From contig NZ_CALDDG010000101.1 of the NCBI RefSeq assembly GCF_937936435.1, positions 1-16,636 on the forward strand: DNA of 16,636 nt. The letters are read 5' to 3'. This document shows, one piece after another, positions 5,141 to 12,794 of this stretch. The position numbers and the translations under genes are program-made. Origin of the DNA: an uncultured Sulfuricurvum sp. Lineage in GTDB: Bacteria; Campylobacterota; Campylobacteria; Campylobacterales; Sulfurimonadaceae. Within the stretch, counting starts at the first letter, position 1. Every line of letters begins with the position of its first letter. The notes under the pieces were generated by a model, which did no database searches, was not told where the DNA came from, and saw only the letters and a program-made list of their open reading frames with translations.

Positions 5141-6763
5141 TCAGAGGTTCTTAGCCCTTTTTTTCTGATCCAGACGGTCATACAGGTCCAGCATGTTATG
5201 GTAATCGCGATGCAGTGCGGTCGAAACCAGGTACTCCTCTGCACTTAAAATCTTGAAGGCTTTGTCTACTTTTGGGGCCGTATAGAGATCATACAGTGCC
5301 TGCCGATAGTGTTCCTGCTTCAATCCCAATTCTCTCATGCGAACCAGTTCCATGAGGATATTTCCGATCGTAGAGTTGCAAAACTCCAAATACGCTACCG
5401 CTTCATCAACATTGCCGAGCAACAAGTGCAGCTGTGCTTTGAGCTCTCCGATCGTGAAATTCTCCTCGAAAATCACTCCGATCAGTTTTTCGACGTTTAG
5501 GTGATCCTCGAGGGCATCGATCTCATCGAGAATACTGTCCGGATCATACTCGGCAAAATTCAAAATCGCTTCGCGGTAGACTTTGCCGCGGTTGCGGTTA
5601 TTATAGATCAGATCGTCGATCGGATATACCTCCGAGATCCCCGGGACGACGATCTGGCACGAATACATATCGAGATAATCGTATTCGCGGATATAGAGCT
5701 CTTTTTCCATCGATGCGAAAATCCCCATGAGGTATGCAAACTCCTCGGCTGTCCCCTCTCCCGTGTAATTCCATGATGCCAATTCAAAGCTCTTTTGACT
5801 GCTGAGGAACTGAATCCCCATTTTGCCGTTCGAGTCGATAAAGTGTGACTCGAGATTAAAACTCTCCGACACCAGAGACATATCAAACGTCGGCACCTCG
5901 AAGCTCTCCAGATTCTCCAGCCCCCGCCCCTGCATCAGTTCCGTCATCGTCCGCTCGAGCGCTACTTCCAAAATCGGGTGGGCACCGAAAGAGACGAACA
6001 GCGTCGCGTTGGCAGGATTGATAAACGATATGGCGGTCACCGGAAATCTTCCCCCCAGCGAAGCGTCCAGAACGTTGACGATATAGCCCAGTCCTCGCAG
6101 TTTCGTCAAATCGCCGTAGAGACGCTCAAATTGTTGTAAAAAAGCATCTTCATACCGGGGAAGCGCATAGCCGTTTTTAATGATCTCGATTTTGGCGTAC
6201 CGTTCCAAAATCTCGCTCATCGACTGTACCTGAGCTTCCTGTGGCGTATTGCCCGTCGCAAGCCCGTTGCTCACATAGAGGTTACTCAGAATATTGATGG
6301 GAAAATAGACGACCTCATCACCCAAGAGCTTTTTAAACGGCAATGCGACGATTTGATCTTCAATATCGCTGTTAAAGTCGATCAATTCATCCAAAGAGAG
6401 TTCACCGTTAGGATCATAAAAATTTGCCAGTTTCGGATTCAGGTATCCCCCCTCAAAGTCAAACAATGCCTCGTCGGGATAATATTGCCGCTGAGGCAGA
6501 TGAAAGTCGATAAAAAAATTGTTGGTTTGAAGCCGCTCGATATACTCGCCTAAAGCGCTTGCCGTCGAGGCTTCGGAATAGATCCCTTTTCCATTGGAAT
6601 AGATATGTTTTGGAGCTTCGACCGAAGCCAGATTGACTGAATAGCAGTGGTTGAGAGGGTGTTTCTCGCTTGCATAGGTTACCGCACATCCCATATCACT
6701 TAATATTTTTTCCATCCGCTTGATGGAGACGTCGACCGGGGCATTTTTAGAAAGAAGGTTCAT
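5141..6763 (-). CDS. ycaO: YcaO-type ATP-dependent cyclodehydratase-fold protein (RimO accessory type)
   Basis: A 540-aa YcaO protein. YcaO enzymes use ATP to phosphorylate amide carbonyls. The ATP/Mg site is visible as three acidic blocks: SALGEYIER (69-77), SMSEILERYAKIE (181-193) and ALERTMTEL (268-276). The C-terminal ~150 residues form a separate helical repeat-like region (LKAQLHLLLGNVDEAVAYLEFC), as in E. coli YcaO, which is implicated in ribosomal protein S12 methylthiolation with RimO. No precursor peptide, dehydrogenase or RiPP transporter lies beside it, so the E. coli-like housekeeping role is more likely than natural product synthesis. ATG 6761-6763 has AGAGG about 8 bases upstream; the GTG at 6772 overlaps that site. 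It is divergent from sodB. Confidence 0.88.
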   Translation of the reverse strand: MNLLSKNAPVDVSIKRMEKILSDMGCAVTYASEKHPLNHCYSVNLASVEAPKHIYSNGKGIYSEASTASALGEYIERLQTNNFFIDFHLPQRQYYPDEALFDFEGGYLNPKLANFYDPNGELSLDELIDFNSDIEDQIVALPFKKLLGDEVVYFPINILSNLYVSNGLATGNTPQEAQVQSMSEILERYAKIEIIKNGYALPRYEDAFLQQFERLYGDLTKLRGLGYIVNVLDASLGGRFPVTAISFINPANATLFVSFGAHPILEVALERTMTELMQGRGLENLESFEVPTFDMSLVSESFNLESHFIDSNGKMGIQFLSSQKSFELASWNYTGEGTAEEFAYLMGIFASMEKELYIREYDYLDMYSCQIVVPGISEVYPIDDLIYNNRNRGKVYREAILNFAEYDPDSILDEIDALEDHLNVEKLIGVIFEENFTIGELKAQLHLLLGNVDEAVAYLEFCNSTIGNILMELVRMRELGLKQEHYRQALYDLYTAPKVDKAFKILSAEEYLVSTALHRDYHNMLDLYDRLDQKKRAKNL

Positions 6764-6829
6764 ACATTTCACCTCTAAGAAGATTGTACGGTGAATCGGT
6801 TAAACCAAGACGCATACGTAATTGATGAA

Positions 6830-6865
6830 AGTATAACGAAATCGCATTTTATAATTCTAAATTAT
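6830..6865. promoter_or_regulatory. Divergent ycaO/sodB control region with a palindrome
   Basis: In the 192-base gap between ycaO and sodB, minus-strand TATACT (6830-6835) could be the ycaO -10 box. Next to it ATAATT-CTA-AATTAT (6851-6865) is a perfect 6-bp inverted repeat, AT-rich like Fur or PerR sites, which would suit iron or peroxide control of sodB. The plus strand has a TATAAA (6909-6914) without a clear -35 box. The match to a Fur-family site is only suggestive. Confidence 0.3.
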
Positions 6866-6955
6866 TTCTTAACAAGAAACACTCCTTCTTGCTTTTATGT
6901 TTATTTATTATAAAAAGTTATTACAATGAAATCATCTTTCGATAAGGAGGAGACA

Positions 6956-7636
6956 ATGCAGCATCTACTGATGGAACTGCCTTTTGAACAAAACGCACTC
7001 GAACCTTATATCTCTGCCGAAACAGTCTCATACCATTACGGTAAACATCACAACGGATATGTCACCAAACTCAATGCTCTGATAGAAGGGACTGAATACG
7101 CGGATAGAGCGTTGGACTATATCGTTAAATACGCGATCGGCCCTATCTTCAACAATGCCGCTCAGGTCTATAATCACGATTTTTACTGGAAGGGGCTCAA
7201 CCCCGTGCACACCTCTGCATCCGTCGAACTGAGCGAATATATCGAACGCGATTTTGGTTCGATGCAAATTTTTGAAGAATCTTTTTTGGCTTCGGCGTCC
7301 GGTTTTTTCGGTTCGGGATGGATCTGGCTCGTCATCACGGCGGAAGGTAAGCTCGAGATTAAAATGACCTCGAATGCCGACACCCCGATGCGTTACGGAG
7401 ACACACCCCTGCTAACCTGCGACGTATGGGAACATGCCTACTATATCGATTATCGCAACGGACGTCCGAATTATCTTTCGAACTGGTGGAAACTCATCAA
7501 TTGGAATTTCGTATCGGATAATCTTTCCGATTTTCTGAACGATCCGATTGCCGGCTACAATCAGTCATGCAACGATACCAATGAAGTATGTGAGTATGTC
7601 GATTATATGCAAAGTAACGAACATACCCCCTCATGA
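6956..7636 (+). CDS. sodB: Superoxide dismutase, iron type
   Basis: A 226-aa cytoplasmic enzyme that converts superoxide to oxygen and hydrogen peroxide. The metal ligands are His27 (YHYGKHH), His74 (YNHDFYW), Asp156 and His160 (DVWEHAYYIDY), at almost the same numbers as in E. coli SodB. Gln70 in NNAAQVYNH is the outer-sphere glutamine typical of the iron type. After the usual end (INWNFVSDNL at 181-190) there is an extra tail of about 36 residues with Cys205 and Cys212; tails also occur in Helicobacter and Campylobacter SodB. The ATG at 6956 has a near-ideal AAGGAGGAG site; the ATG at 6926 has none. It is followed by an exported rhodanese in the same direction, 53 bases away. Confidence 0.95.
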   Translation: MQHLLMELPFEQNALEPYISAETVSYHYGKHHNGYVTKLNALIEGTEYADRALDYIVKYAIGPIFNNAAQVYNHDFYWKGLNPVHTSASVELSEYIERDFGSMQIFEESFLASASGFFGSGWIWLVITAEGKLEIKMTSNADTPMRYGDTPLLTCDVWEHAYYIDYRNGRPNYLSNWWKLINWNFVSDNLSDFLNDPIAGYNQSCNDTNEVCEYVDYMQSNEHTPS

Positions 7637-7645
7637 TCTTTTAGA

Positions 7646-7671
7646 GCGGATTCATCCTCTCTGGAATCCGC
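7646..7671 (+). other. Stem-loop between sodB and the rhodanese gene
   Basis: GCGGATTC and GAATCCGC form a perfect 8-bp stem around a 10-base loop. It lies 10 bases after the sodB stop and ends just before the AAGGAG site of the rhodanese gene. No T-run follows, so it may reduce read-through or protect the sodB message rather than stop transcription fully. Confidence 0.55.
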
Positions 7672-7689
7672 CTATGTAAGGAGCCTACA

Positions 7690-8166
7690 ATGTCCCGTAA
7701 TTTCTCAAGTTTAATTATCGCATTGGTTTTAAGTAGCGCCGTATTATCGGGGGTCGACTACGACGGTGAAAAAAGCATTATGATGGAAGCCCCCTACAAC
7801 GTCTGCATTATCCCTCCGCAAGTCGATGAAGCGGCTGCTCAGGGGATTACGGTCGTCGATGCGGCCACTGCAAAAAAACTCTATGATAACAATGCCCTCT
7901 TTTTTGACGCACGTGAAAAACGCCACTATGTGCAAGAACATATCAAAGGGGCATATCCGGTCTACTTTGATATCTCAAAAGCCGCATACATCGTTTTGCA
8001 GCTCCCTAGCGATAAAAAACAAGATCTTGTCTTTTACTGCTACGGAGAGTCATGCGCCAATTCCTACGAAGCCGCTCTGGCTGTTCGTAAATTGGGATAT
8101 ACCCATGTTTATTGGTTTTTAAACGGTTTTGGCGAATGGAAAGCAACAGGATATCCGGTCAATTAA
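7690..8166 (+). CDS. Exported single-domain rhodanese
   Basis: A 158-aa sulfurtransferase-like protein. The N-terminus (MSRNFSSLIIALVLSSAVLS) is a signal peptide, so the mature protein is periplasmic. The rhodanese domain covers about 53-157: FFDAREKRHY (71-80), the active loop YCYGESC (116-122) with catalytic Cys117, and the end GFGEWKATGYPV. The loop position that is usually arginine holds a second cysteine (Cys122), giving CxxxxC, which could form a disulfide or polysulfide-linked pair. The likely role is handling sulfane sulfur in the periplasm of a sulfur-oxidising cell; substrate is unknown. Start ATG with AAGGAG 7 bases upstream. Position after sodB may mean shared stress expression, though a stem-loop separates them. 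Confidence 0.88.
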   Translation: MSRNFSSLIIALVLSSAVLSGVDYDGEKSIMMEAPYNVCIIPPQVDEAAAQGITVVDAATAKKLYDNNALFFDAREKRHYVQEHIKGAYPVYFDISKAAYIVLQLPSDKKQDLVFYCYGESCANSYEAALAVRKLGYTHVYWFLNGFGEWKATGYPVN

Positions 8167-8220
8167 ATGACCGATATCTGCCGTTTCGAACCTCTCATCT
8201 AAACAGTCGGACTTCACCCT

Positions 8221-8260
8221 CTTCACACTAACTTCATACTCTCTTTATTAGAGTTTCATT
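8221..8260 (+). promoter_or_regulatory. Four 11-bp-spaced direct repeats, candidate PhoB/OmpR-family box
   Basis: Four 7-base units start exactly 11 bases apart: CTTCACA (8221), CTTCATA (8232), CTTTATT (8243) and TTTCATT (8254). Seven-base direct repeats with 4-base spacers are the layout of Pho boxes and other PhoB/OmpR-type response regulator sites. They end 48 bases before the DUF4337 start, a suitable place for activation. No clear -10 box can be assigned (TTCAAT near 8279-8284 is weak). The remainder of 8167-8308 shows nothing else that I recognise. Confidence 0.5.
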
Positions 8261-8308
8261 CATCAAACGACTTTCCTGTTCAATTCATTTTTTACAAGGC
8301 ATACAACA

Positions 8309-8884
8309 GTGGAACCCGGTGCAATCGAAGAACATTTAAAACAGGTCGAAGAGGCCATGGAAGAGGTCAAAGAAGAGGAAAAAGAGTCCCGATGGCTCTC
8401 GTATATTTCGCTCAGTACCGCTATTATCGCGATCGTCACCGCATTGGCGGGGCTGTATGAATCTCAGGTGACATCCAAAACCATTTTGCTGAAAAACGAA
8501 GCCGTCCTCTATCAGGGACAGGCATCCGATCAATGGAGCTATTATCAGTCCAAAGGGATCAAAGGGCATATCTATGAAGTGAGTGCCGAAATCTACCCGA
8601 GCCGAACCGACGAATTCAACAAAAAAGCTGAAAAGTATAAGAAAGAACAAACCCAAATCAAAAGCGAAGCACACCGTTTAGAGAAGATCCGCGATCAGAA
8701 ATCAGCCGAGAGCGAACTCTATTACGAGAAACACCATATTCTCAGCTTTGCCATTACCTTTTTACAGATATCCATCGCGGTTGCCTCGATTTCGGCACTC
8801 ACCCGCAATAAAAAGTTTTGGCTCGGGTCTTTGATACTGAGCCTCATCGGTGCTATAATTGGGGGATATACATTGGTTTCCTAG
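8309..8884 (+). CDS. DUF4337 family membrane protein
   Basis: A 191-aa inner-membrane protein. The N-terminal 28 residues are acidic and helical (EEHLKQVEEAMEEVKEEEKE), followed by a membrane segment at about 31-50. The block NEAVLYQGQASDQWSYYQSK (63-82) is the most typical feature of the DUF4337 family. A charged coiled-coil region follows (about 101-140) and two more membrane segments at about 144-164 and 170-189. Function of the family is not established. The start is GTG at 8309 with a weak AAGG about 9 bases upstream; no better start exists near it. Its stop TAG forms part of the ribosome-binding site of the histidine phosphatase gene 7 bases on, so the two are coupled. Confidence 0.82.
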   Translation: MEPGAIEEHLKQVEEAMEEVKEEEKESRWLSYISLSTAIIAIVTALAGLYESQVTSKTILLKNEAVLYQGQASDQWSYYQSKGIKGHIYEVSAEIYPSRTDEFNKKAEKYKKEQTQIKSEAHRLEKIRDQKSAESELYYEKHHILSFAITFLQISIAVASISALTRNKKFWLGSLILSLIGAIIGGYTLVS

Positions 8885-8891
8885 GAGAGGG

Positions 8892-9473
8892 ATGTTACGC
8901 GAAACGATCATAGGGCTGTTAATGCTCGCATCTTCAATTTTTTCGGCAAATGCCGCAGAGACGCTGATCTTTATCCGACATGCGGAAAAACCCTCGGATG
9001 GATTGGGACAACTCTCCTGTCAGGGATTGCACCGTGCCCTCAAACTTCCTACCATGATTATCAAACGCTTCGGGGAGCCCGAGTATCTGATAGCTCCGGA
9101 CCCGACCGTTCAAAAGCTCGACAAAGGGATCTCCTATAACTATCTGCGGCCTCTAGCGACCATCGAGCCCTTAGCCATCCAAACCTCAAAAAATATCGAT
9201 CTAAGCTGCGGATATAACGACATCGATTGCGTCGCAAATCTCGTTTTGGAAAAAAAATACAAAAACAGCATTCTCCTCATCGCATGGGAGCATCATAATA
9301 TCGATAAAATCATCAAACAGATCGCCGAAATCAAAAAAATCAACTTCATCATACCCGAATGGCAAAAAGATGATTTCGATTCCATCTACATTCTGAAAAT
9401 CGATAAGAATACGGCATCTTTTAAAATCGAGAAGCAAGGGCTGGACAATCAGCCCTCCAACTGCGCGCTCTAA
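8892..9473 (+). CDS. Exported histidine phosphatase family protein
   Basis: A 193-aa protein of the histidine phosphatase (phosphoglycerate mutase-like) superfamily. A signal peptide covers 1-21 (cleavage around SANA|AE). The catalytic motif is IRHAEKP: Arg29 and His30, the phosphorylated histidine. A second catalytic histidine is expected in AWEHHNI (His134 or His135), and LRPLATIEPLA (86-96) fits the mid-domain phosphate arginine region. Four cysteines (43, 106, 113, and one near the end) may form disulfides in the periplasm. Substrate is unknown; phosphate esters released outside the cytoplasm are plausible, and the Pho-box-like repeats upstream of the operon agree with that. The ATG at 8892 has AGGAG immediately upstream that overlaps the preceding stop. 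Confidence 0.82.
   Translation: MLRETIIGLLMLASSIFSANAAETLIFIRHAEKPSDGLGQLSCQGLHRALKLPTMIIKRFGEPEYLIAPDPTVQKLDKGISYNYLRPLATIEPLAIQTSKNIDLSCGYNDIDCVANLVLEKKYKNSILLIAWEHHNIDKIIKQIAEIKKINFIIPEWQKDDFDSIYILKIDKNTASFKIEKQGLDNQPSNCAL
9437..9456 (-). terminator. Candidate ppsA terminator within the convergent gene
   Basis: On the minus strand AGGGCTG and CAGCCCT form a 7-bp stem around a 6-base loop, about 20 bases past the ppsA stop. It is followed by a T-rich but interrupted tract (TTGCTTCTCGATTTT). It lies inside the last codons of the convergent phosphatase gene. Weak, because the T-run is broken. Confidence 0.35.
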
Positions 9474-9476
9474 AAT

Positions 9477-11870
9477 TTAGCTGTTTTCGAGTTCACTCAC
9501 TACCTGGCGCATTTTCAAGAGTGAATCGGGATTGAGAGAGATCGAATCGATCCCTTCGTTCACCAAAAATCGGGTGATCTCAGGATAATCCGACGGTGCC
9601 TGACCGCAAATCCCGATGTATTTTCCCCGCTCTTTGCACGCACGAATCGCTTGTGAGAGCATCCGCGTTACGGCGTCGTTACGCTCATCGAATACGGCTG
9701 AGACCAGAGAACTGTCACGGTCGACGCCGAGGGTAAGCTGTGTCAGATCATTTGATCCGATACTGTAACCGTCGAAGATTTCCAAAAACTGATCGGCGAG
9801 GATGACGTTGGAGGGGATTTCGCACATAGCGTATATTTCCAAAGCGTTTTCACCCTGCACGAGTCCCGCTTCGTTCATGACTGCAATCGCTTTGCGTCCC
9901 TCTTCGGGCGTACGGACAAAGGGGAGCATCACTTTGACATTATCCAGTCCCATCTCATCACGTACCCGTTTTATCGCTTCGCATTCCCACTCGAAGGCCG
10001 CTTTATATTCAGATGAATAATAGCGGCTCGCCCCCCGAAATCCGATCATGGGGTTCTCTTCATCCTTTTCATACGCGCTTCCGCCGGTCATGTGCTTATA
10101 CTCGTTGGATTTAAAATCCGTCGTCCGGACAACGACCGGTTTGGGATAGAAAGCCGCTGCAATCATCCCTACCCCTTCGGCTACCTTGTCGATAAAAAAA
10201 CGTTTGGGATCGCTGTACCCTTTCATCGCGGCACGAACTGCTGCGATATCATTAATCTCTTTACCTTGCGAAAGTTCTACAAGAGCCATCGGATGGGCAT
10301 TGACGTAATGGGTGATGATGAACTCCATTCTCGCAAGCCCTACTCCGTCATTCGGAAGCTTTGCCACTTTGAAAGCGATATCAGGGTTCCCGACGTTCAT
10401 ATAGAGCTTCGTTTTCGTCGAAGTGAGGTTACCCAGATCGATGCGACTGATATCATATTCCAGCAATCCTTCGTAGATACGTCCGCTTTCACCGTCGGCA
10501 CAGCTTACCGTTACTTCATCTCCGTCATGAAACACTTCGGTCGCAGTTATAGTTCCGACTACTGCCGGAACACCGATCTCGCGTGCGACGATTGCGGCAT
10601 GGCAGGTTCGTCCGCCGCGGTTGGTGATGACGGCGGATGCTTTTTTCATGATCGGTTCCCAATCGGGATCGGTGATATCGGCGACCAGAACATCTCCCGT
10701 GTTGAAACGATCGCCCTCATGCGGAGAATGGATAATTTTCACACGTCCCGAGCCGATCTTTTCACCGATCGCTTTTCCGCTGAGGAGTATTTTCGATATC
10801 CCCCCCTCCCGCAGATGATACTGCTCAAAAAAGTTGTCGTTTTGTTTTTGGCTTTGGACCGTTTCTGGGCGTGCCTGAACGATAAAAAGTTCGCCGCTCT
10901 GACCGTCTTTCGCCCACTCGATATCCATTGGCCGATATTCTCCCGCGAGTGCGGTGTAATGTTCTTCGATCAGCAGCGCATAGCGTGCGAGAGTGGCAAC
11001 CTCTTCATCGGTGATCGAAAAGGACTCTTGACGCTCTTTCGGCGTCGATAGGTTGATCGTATGGTGACGCTCGTCGTAATGCATCGTAAGGGCTTTGGAG
11101 CCTACCTGACGTTTGAGAATCGTCACTTTTTCTTCTTTCAACGTCGGTTTAAACACGTAAAACTCATCCGGATTGACACGGCCGCCGACGATGTTTTCCC
11201 CCAGTCCCCAAATGGAATTGATCAAGATCAGTTTATCCGAACCGTTTTCGGTATCGATGGTAAACATCACTCCGCTGCTGGCCAAATCGCTGCGGATCAT
11301 TTTTTGTACTCCGACCGAGAGGGCAACGGCAAAATGGTCGTATCCGCGGCTGTGGCGGTAACTGATGGCACGATCGGTAAAAAGGGATGCGAAACACCGT
11401 TTGATATGTTCGATCAGCATCTCTTCGCCACGGACATTAAGATAACTCTCCTGCTGCCCCGCGAAACTCGCATCGGGAAGATCTTCCGCCGTCGCCGAAG
11501 AACGCACCGCCACATCGACGGAAGGCATTGCGTACTGCCGTTCCATCTCGCGGTAGCTCTGCGTGATTTCGTTTTTGAGTTCGACGGGAATTTCACCGCC
11601 GAGCATCAACGTCCGTATCGCAAGCCCGCATCGGTTGAGGGCATCGATATCGGTCAGGTCGACCCCTTCGAAATAATGGCGGATTTTCGGTTCAAAGCCA
11701 TTATGGGCGATAAAAGCACGGTATCCCTCTGCCGTGACCGCAAACCCTTCGGGAACCTTGACCCCGAGACTTTTCAGCGAACCGATCATCTCTCCCAATG
11801 AAGCATTTTTTCCTCCCACCAAAGCGACATCACTGTTTTTAAGCGAATCCAAACGGCGAACGTACTGCAT
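9477..11870 (-). CDS. ppsA: Phosphoenolpyruvate synthase
   Basis: A 797-aa enzyme that converts pyruvate and ATP to phosphoenolpyruvate, AMP and phosphate, feeding gluconeogenesis; in autotrophs with the reductive TCA cycle it links fixed carbon to sugar synthesis. The N-terminal ATP-grasp part has LVGGKNASLGEM (18-29), VRSSATAEDLPDASFAGQQ (122-140) and the end IVQARPETVQS. The swivelling domain holds the phosphorylated His424 in GGRTCHAAIVAREIGVPAVVGT (419-440). The C-terminal PEP/pyruvate barrel ends with GICGQAPSDYPEI, whose cysteine is the catalytic acid of the family. The ATG at 11868-11870 has AAGGAG 5 bases upstream; the GTG two codons earlier overlaps that site. It converges on the phosphatase gene with a 3-base gap. 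Confidence 0.95.
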   Translation of the reverse strand: MQYVRRLDSLKNSDVALVGGKNASLGEMIGSLKSLGVKVPEGFAVTAEGYRAFIAHNGFEPKIRHYFEGVDLTDIDALNRCGLAIRTLMLGGEIPVELKNEITQSYREMERQYAMPSVDVAVRSSATAEDLPDASFAGQQESYLNVRGEEMLIEHIKRCFASLFTDRAISYRHSRGYDHFAVALSVGVQKMIRSDLASSGVMFTIDTENGSDKLILINSIWGLGENIVGGRVNPDEFYVFKPTLKEEKVTILKRQVGSKALTMHYDERHHTINLSTPKERQESFSITDEEVATLARYALLIEEHYTALAGEYRPMDIEWAKDGQSGELFIVQARPETVQSQKQNDNFFEQYHLREGGISKILLSGKAIGEKIGSGRVKIIHSPHEGDRFNTGDVLVADITDPDWEPIMKKASAVITNRGGRTCHAAIVAREIGVPAVVGTITATEVFHDGDEVTVSCADGESGRIYEGLLEYDISRIDLGNLTSTKTKLYMNVGNPDIAFKVAKLPNDGVGLARMEFIITHYVNAHPMALVELSQGKEINDIAAVRAAMKGYSDPKRFFIDKVAEGVGMIAAAFYPKPVVVRTTDFKSNEYKHMTGGSAYEKDEENPMIGFRGASRYYSSEYKAAFEWECEAIKRVRDEMGLDNVKVMLPFVRTPEEGRKAIAVMNEAGLVQGENALEIYAMCEIPSNVILADQFLEIFDGYSIGSNDLTQLTLGVDRDSSLVSAVFDERNDAVTRMLSQAIRACKERGKYIGICGQAPSDYPEITRFLVNEGIDSISLNPDSLLKMRQVVSELENS

Positions 11871-11882
11871 AGACACTCCTTC

Positions 11883-11900
11883 TAGGAATCTTAATTCCTA
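11883..11900. repeat. Inverted repeat in the ppsA leader
   Basis: TAGGAAT-CTTA-ATTCCTA is a perfect 7-bp inverted repeat with a 4-base spacer, at about +1 to +18 of the predicted ppsA transcript and just ahead of its ribosome-binding site. It may be an operator or a short 5' hairpin. Confidence 0.45.
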
Positions 11901-11906
11901 TAGGAT

Positions 11907-11934
11907 AGCATAGAAACTCCTAATACGTTCCCAA
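11907..11934 (-). promoter_or_regulatory. Candidate promoter of ppsA
   Basis: On the minus strand TTGGGA (11929-11934) and TATGCT (11907-11912) are 16 bases apart, each matching consensus at four of six positions. It lies in the gap after the ApbE-like gene and would give a leader of about 30 bases. Confidence 0.45.
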
Positions 11935-11949
11935 TCCGCCCGTATCATT

Positions 11950-12786
11950 CTATAGACGAACAGTAGAAACGATCTCGATATGCTCCGGCGGTATGAGCGC
12001 AGGATCGATCAATAACGCCGTACTCCAGATTCCCGCATCTACGGCCGTCGGCGCATGGATACTGATTTGTGCAAAAGTATCGTCTTTTTTGATCGGAGCG
12101 ATAATATGCGATATCCGTTCGGATTCGATCAGGCTGAAGCGTTTGGAATGGCCGGATGTGCATACGGCACCGTAGTTAAGCTCCGTCTCCATCAGATTGT
12201 TGTCGGGAACATTCGGGTCCTGGATTCCGACTCTCCAGGGCACATCATAATATGTACCGATTACCGCGATATCTCCTCCGAAATTGACCATAGCCGATTC
12301 GATACCGAGCGATTGCAGGAGGAGAATACTATTATCCACGGCATACTCTTTGACCAGACCTCCCAGGTCGATCTTCGTCACCGGATTGGAAAAAGTCAAA
12401 ATATTTCCATCGAGATTCAGATGAGTCGAGTCGGCAAAGGGGAGCAAAGCCTCTTTTCGAAGGGCGTACGCGTCCAGTGACGCGGCACGAGAAAGTTCTT
12501 TGAGGGTACCGGCCGTAGCGATATCGAATGTACCGTGCGTTATCTGTGCATAAAACAGAGCCAACCGGATCAACCCGGCCAATTCGTCGCTCAGAATGTG
12601 ACGATCGGTCGAACGGTTGTTGAGAGAGGAGAGTTCGGAGTCGCTTGTAAAAAAGCTATAGCGCTGTTCAAGTCGTTTAGCATTTTCAAAAACGGCTTTG
12701 GCCGCATCGTTTGCCGCCGACGCGGTCGGAGCATCGATGTGGAGGTCGCAGGGGACACTAAAAGCTTCAAACTGATAGTGATCCAC
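11950..12786 (-). CDS. ApbE-like FAD:protein FMN transferase, divergent
   Basis: A 278-aa protein of the ApbE family, which attaches FMN to Thr or Ser of target proteins. Family blocks in order: RYSFFTSDSELSSLN (42-56), GTFDIATAGTL (85-95), KIDLGGLVKEYAVD (138-151), VNFGGDIAVIG (167-177), WRVGIQDP (184-191), CTSGHSKRF (209-217). No signal peptide is visible, unlike most ApbE proteins, so it is probably cytoplasmic. Two usually conserved spots differ: the D of HIIDP is Ala (HIIAP, 227-231), and the Mg-binding Asp four residues before Thr256 is Gly252 (VDAGIWSTAL). An Asp two residues earlier may take its place. Start GTG with a poor site, 8 bases after the EF-hand gene stop, implying coupling. 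It may be a specialised or weakened transferase. Confidence 0.8.
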   Translation of the reverse strand: MDHYQFEAFSVPCDLHIDAPTASAANDAAKAVFENAKRLEQRYSFFTSDSELSSLNNRSTDRHILSDELAGLIRLALFYAQITHGTFDIATAGTLKELSRAASLDAYALRKEALLPFADSTHLNLDGNILTFSNPVTKIDLGGLVKEYAVDNSILLLQSLGIESAMVNFGGDIAVIGTYYDVPWRVGIQDPNVPDNNLMETELNYGAVCTSGHSKRFSLIESERISHIIAPIKKDDTFAQISIHAPTAVDAGIWSTALLIDPALIPPEHIEIVSTVRL

Positions 12787-12794
12787 TGAAAATC

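Noticed and set aside
5141..6763. RiPP biosynthetic cluster around ycaO
   Set aside because: No precursor peptide, dehydrogenase, protease or exporter is adjacent; small ORFs nearby are lipoproteins or leader candidates.
9438..9455. Hairpin GGGCTG/CAGCCC as terminator of the plus-strand phosphatase gene
   Set aside because: On the plus strand it lies before the stop codon and has no T-run; it is kept only as a weak candidate for minus-strand ppsA.
10092..11801. Long plus-strand frames (319 aa and 246 aa) opposite ppsA
   Set aside because: They lie wholly antisense to a gene with clear catalytic motifs, show no known domain, and lack ribosome-binding sites; codon shadows.
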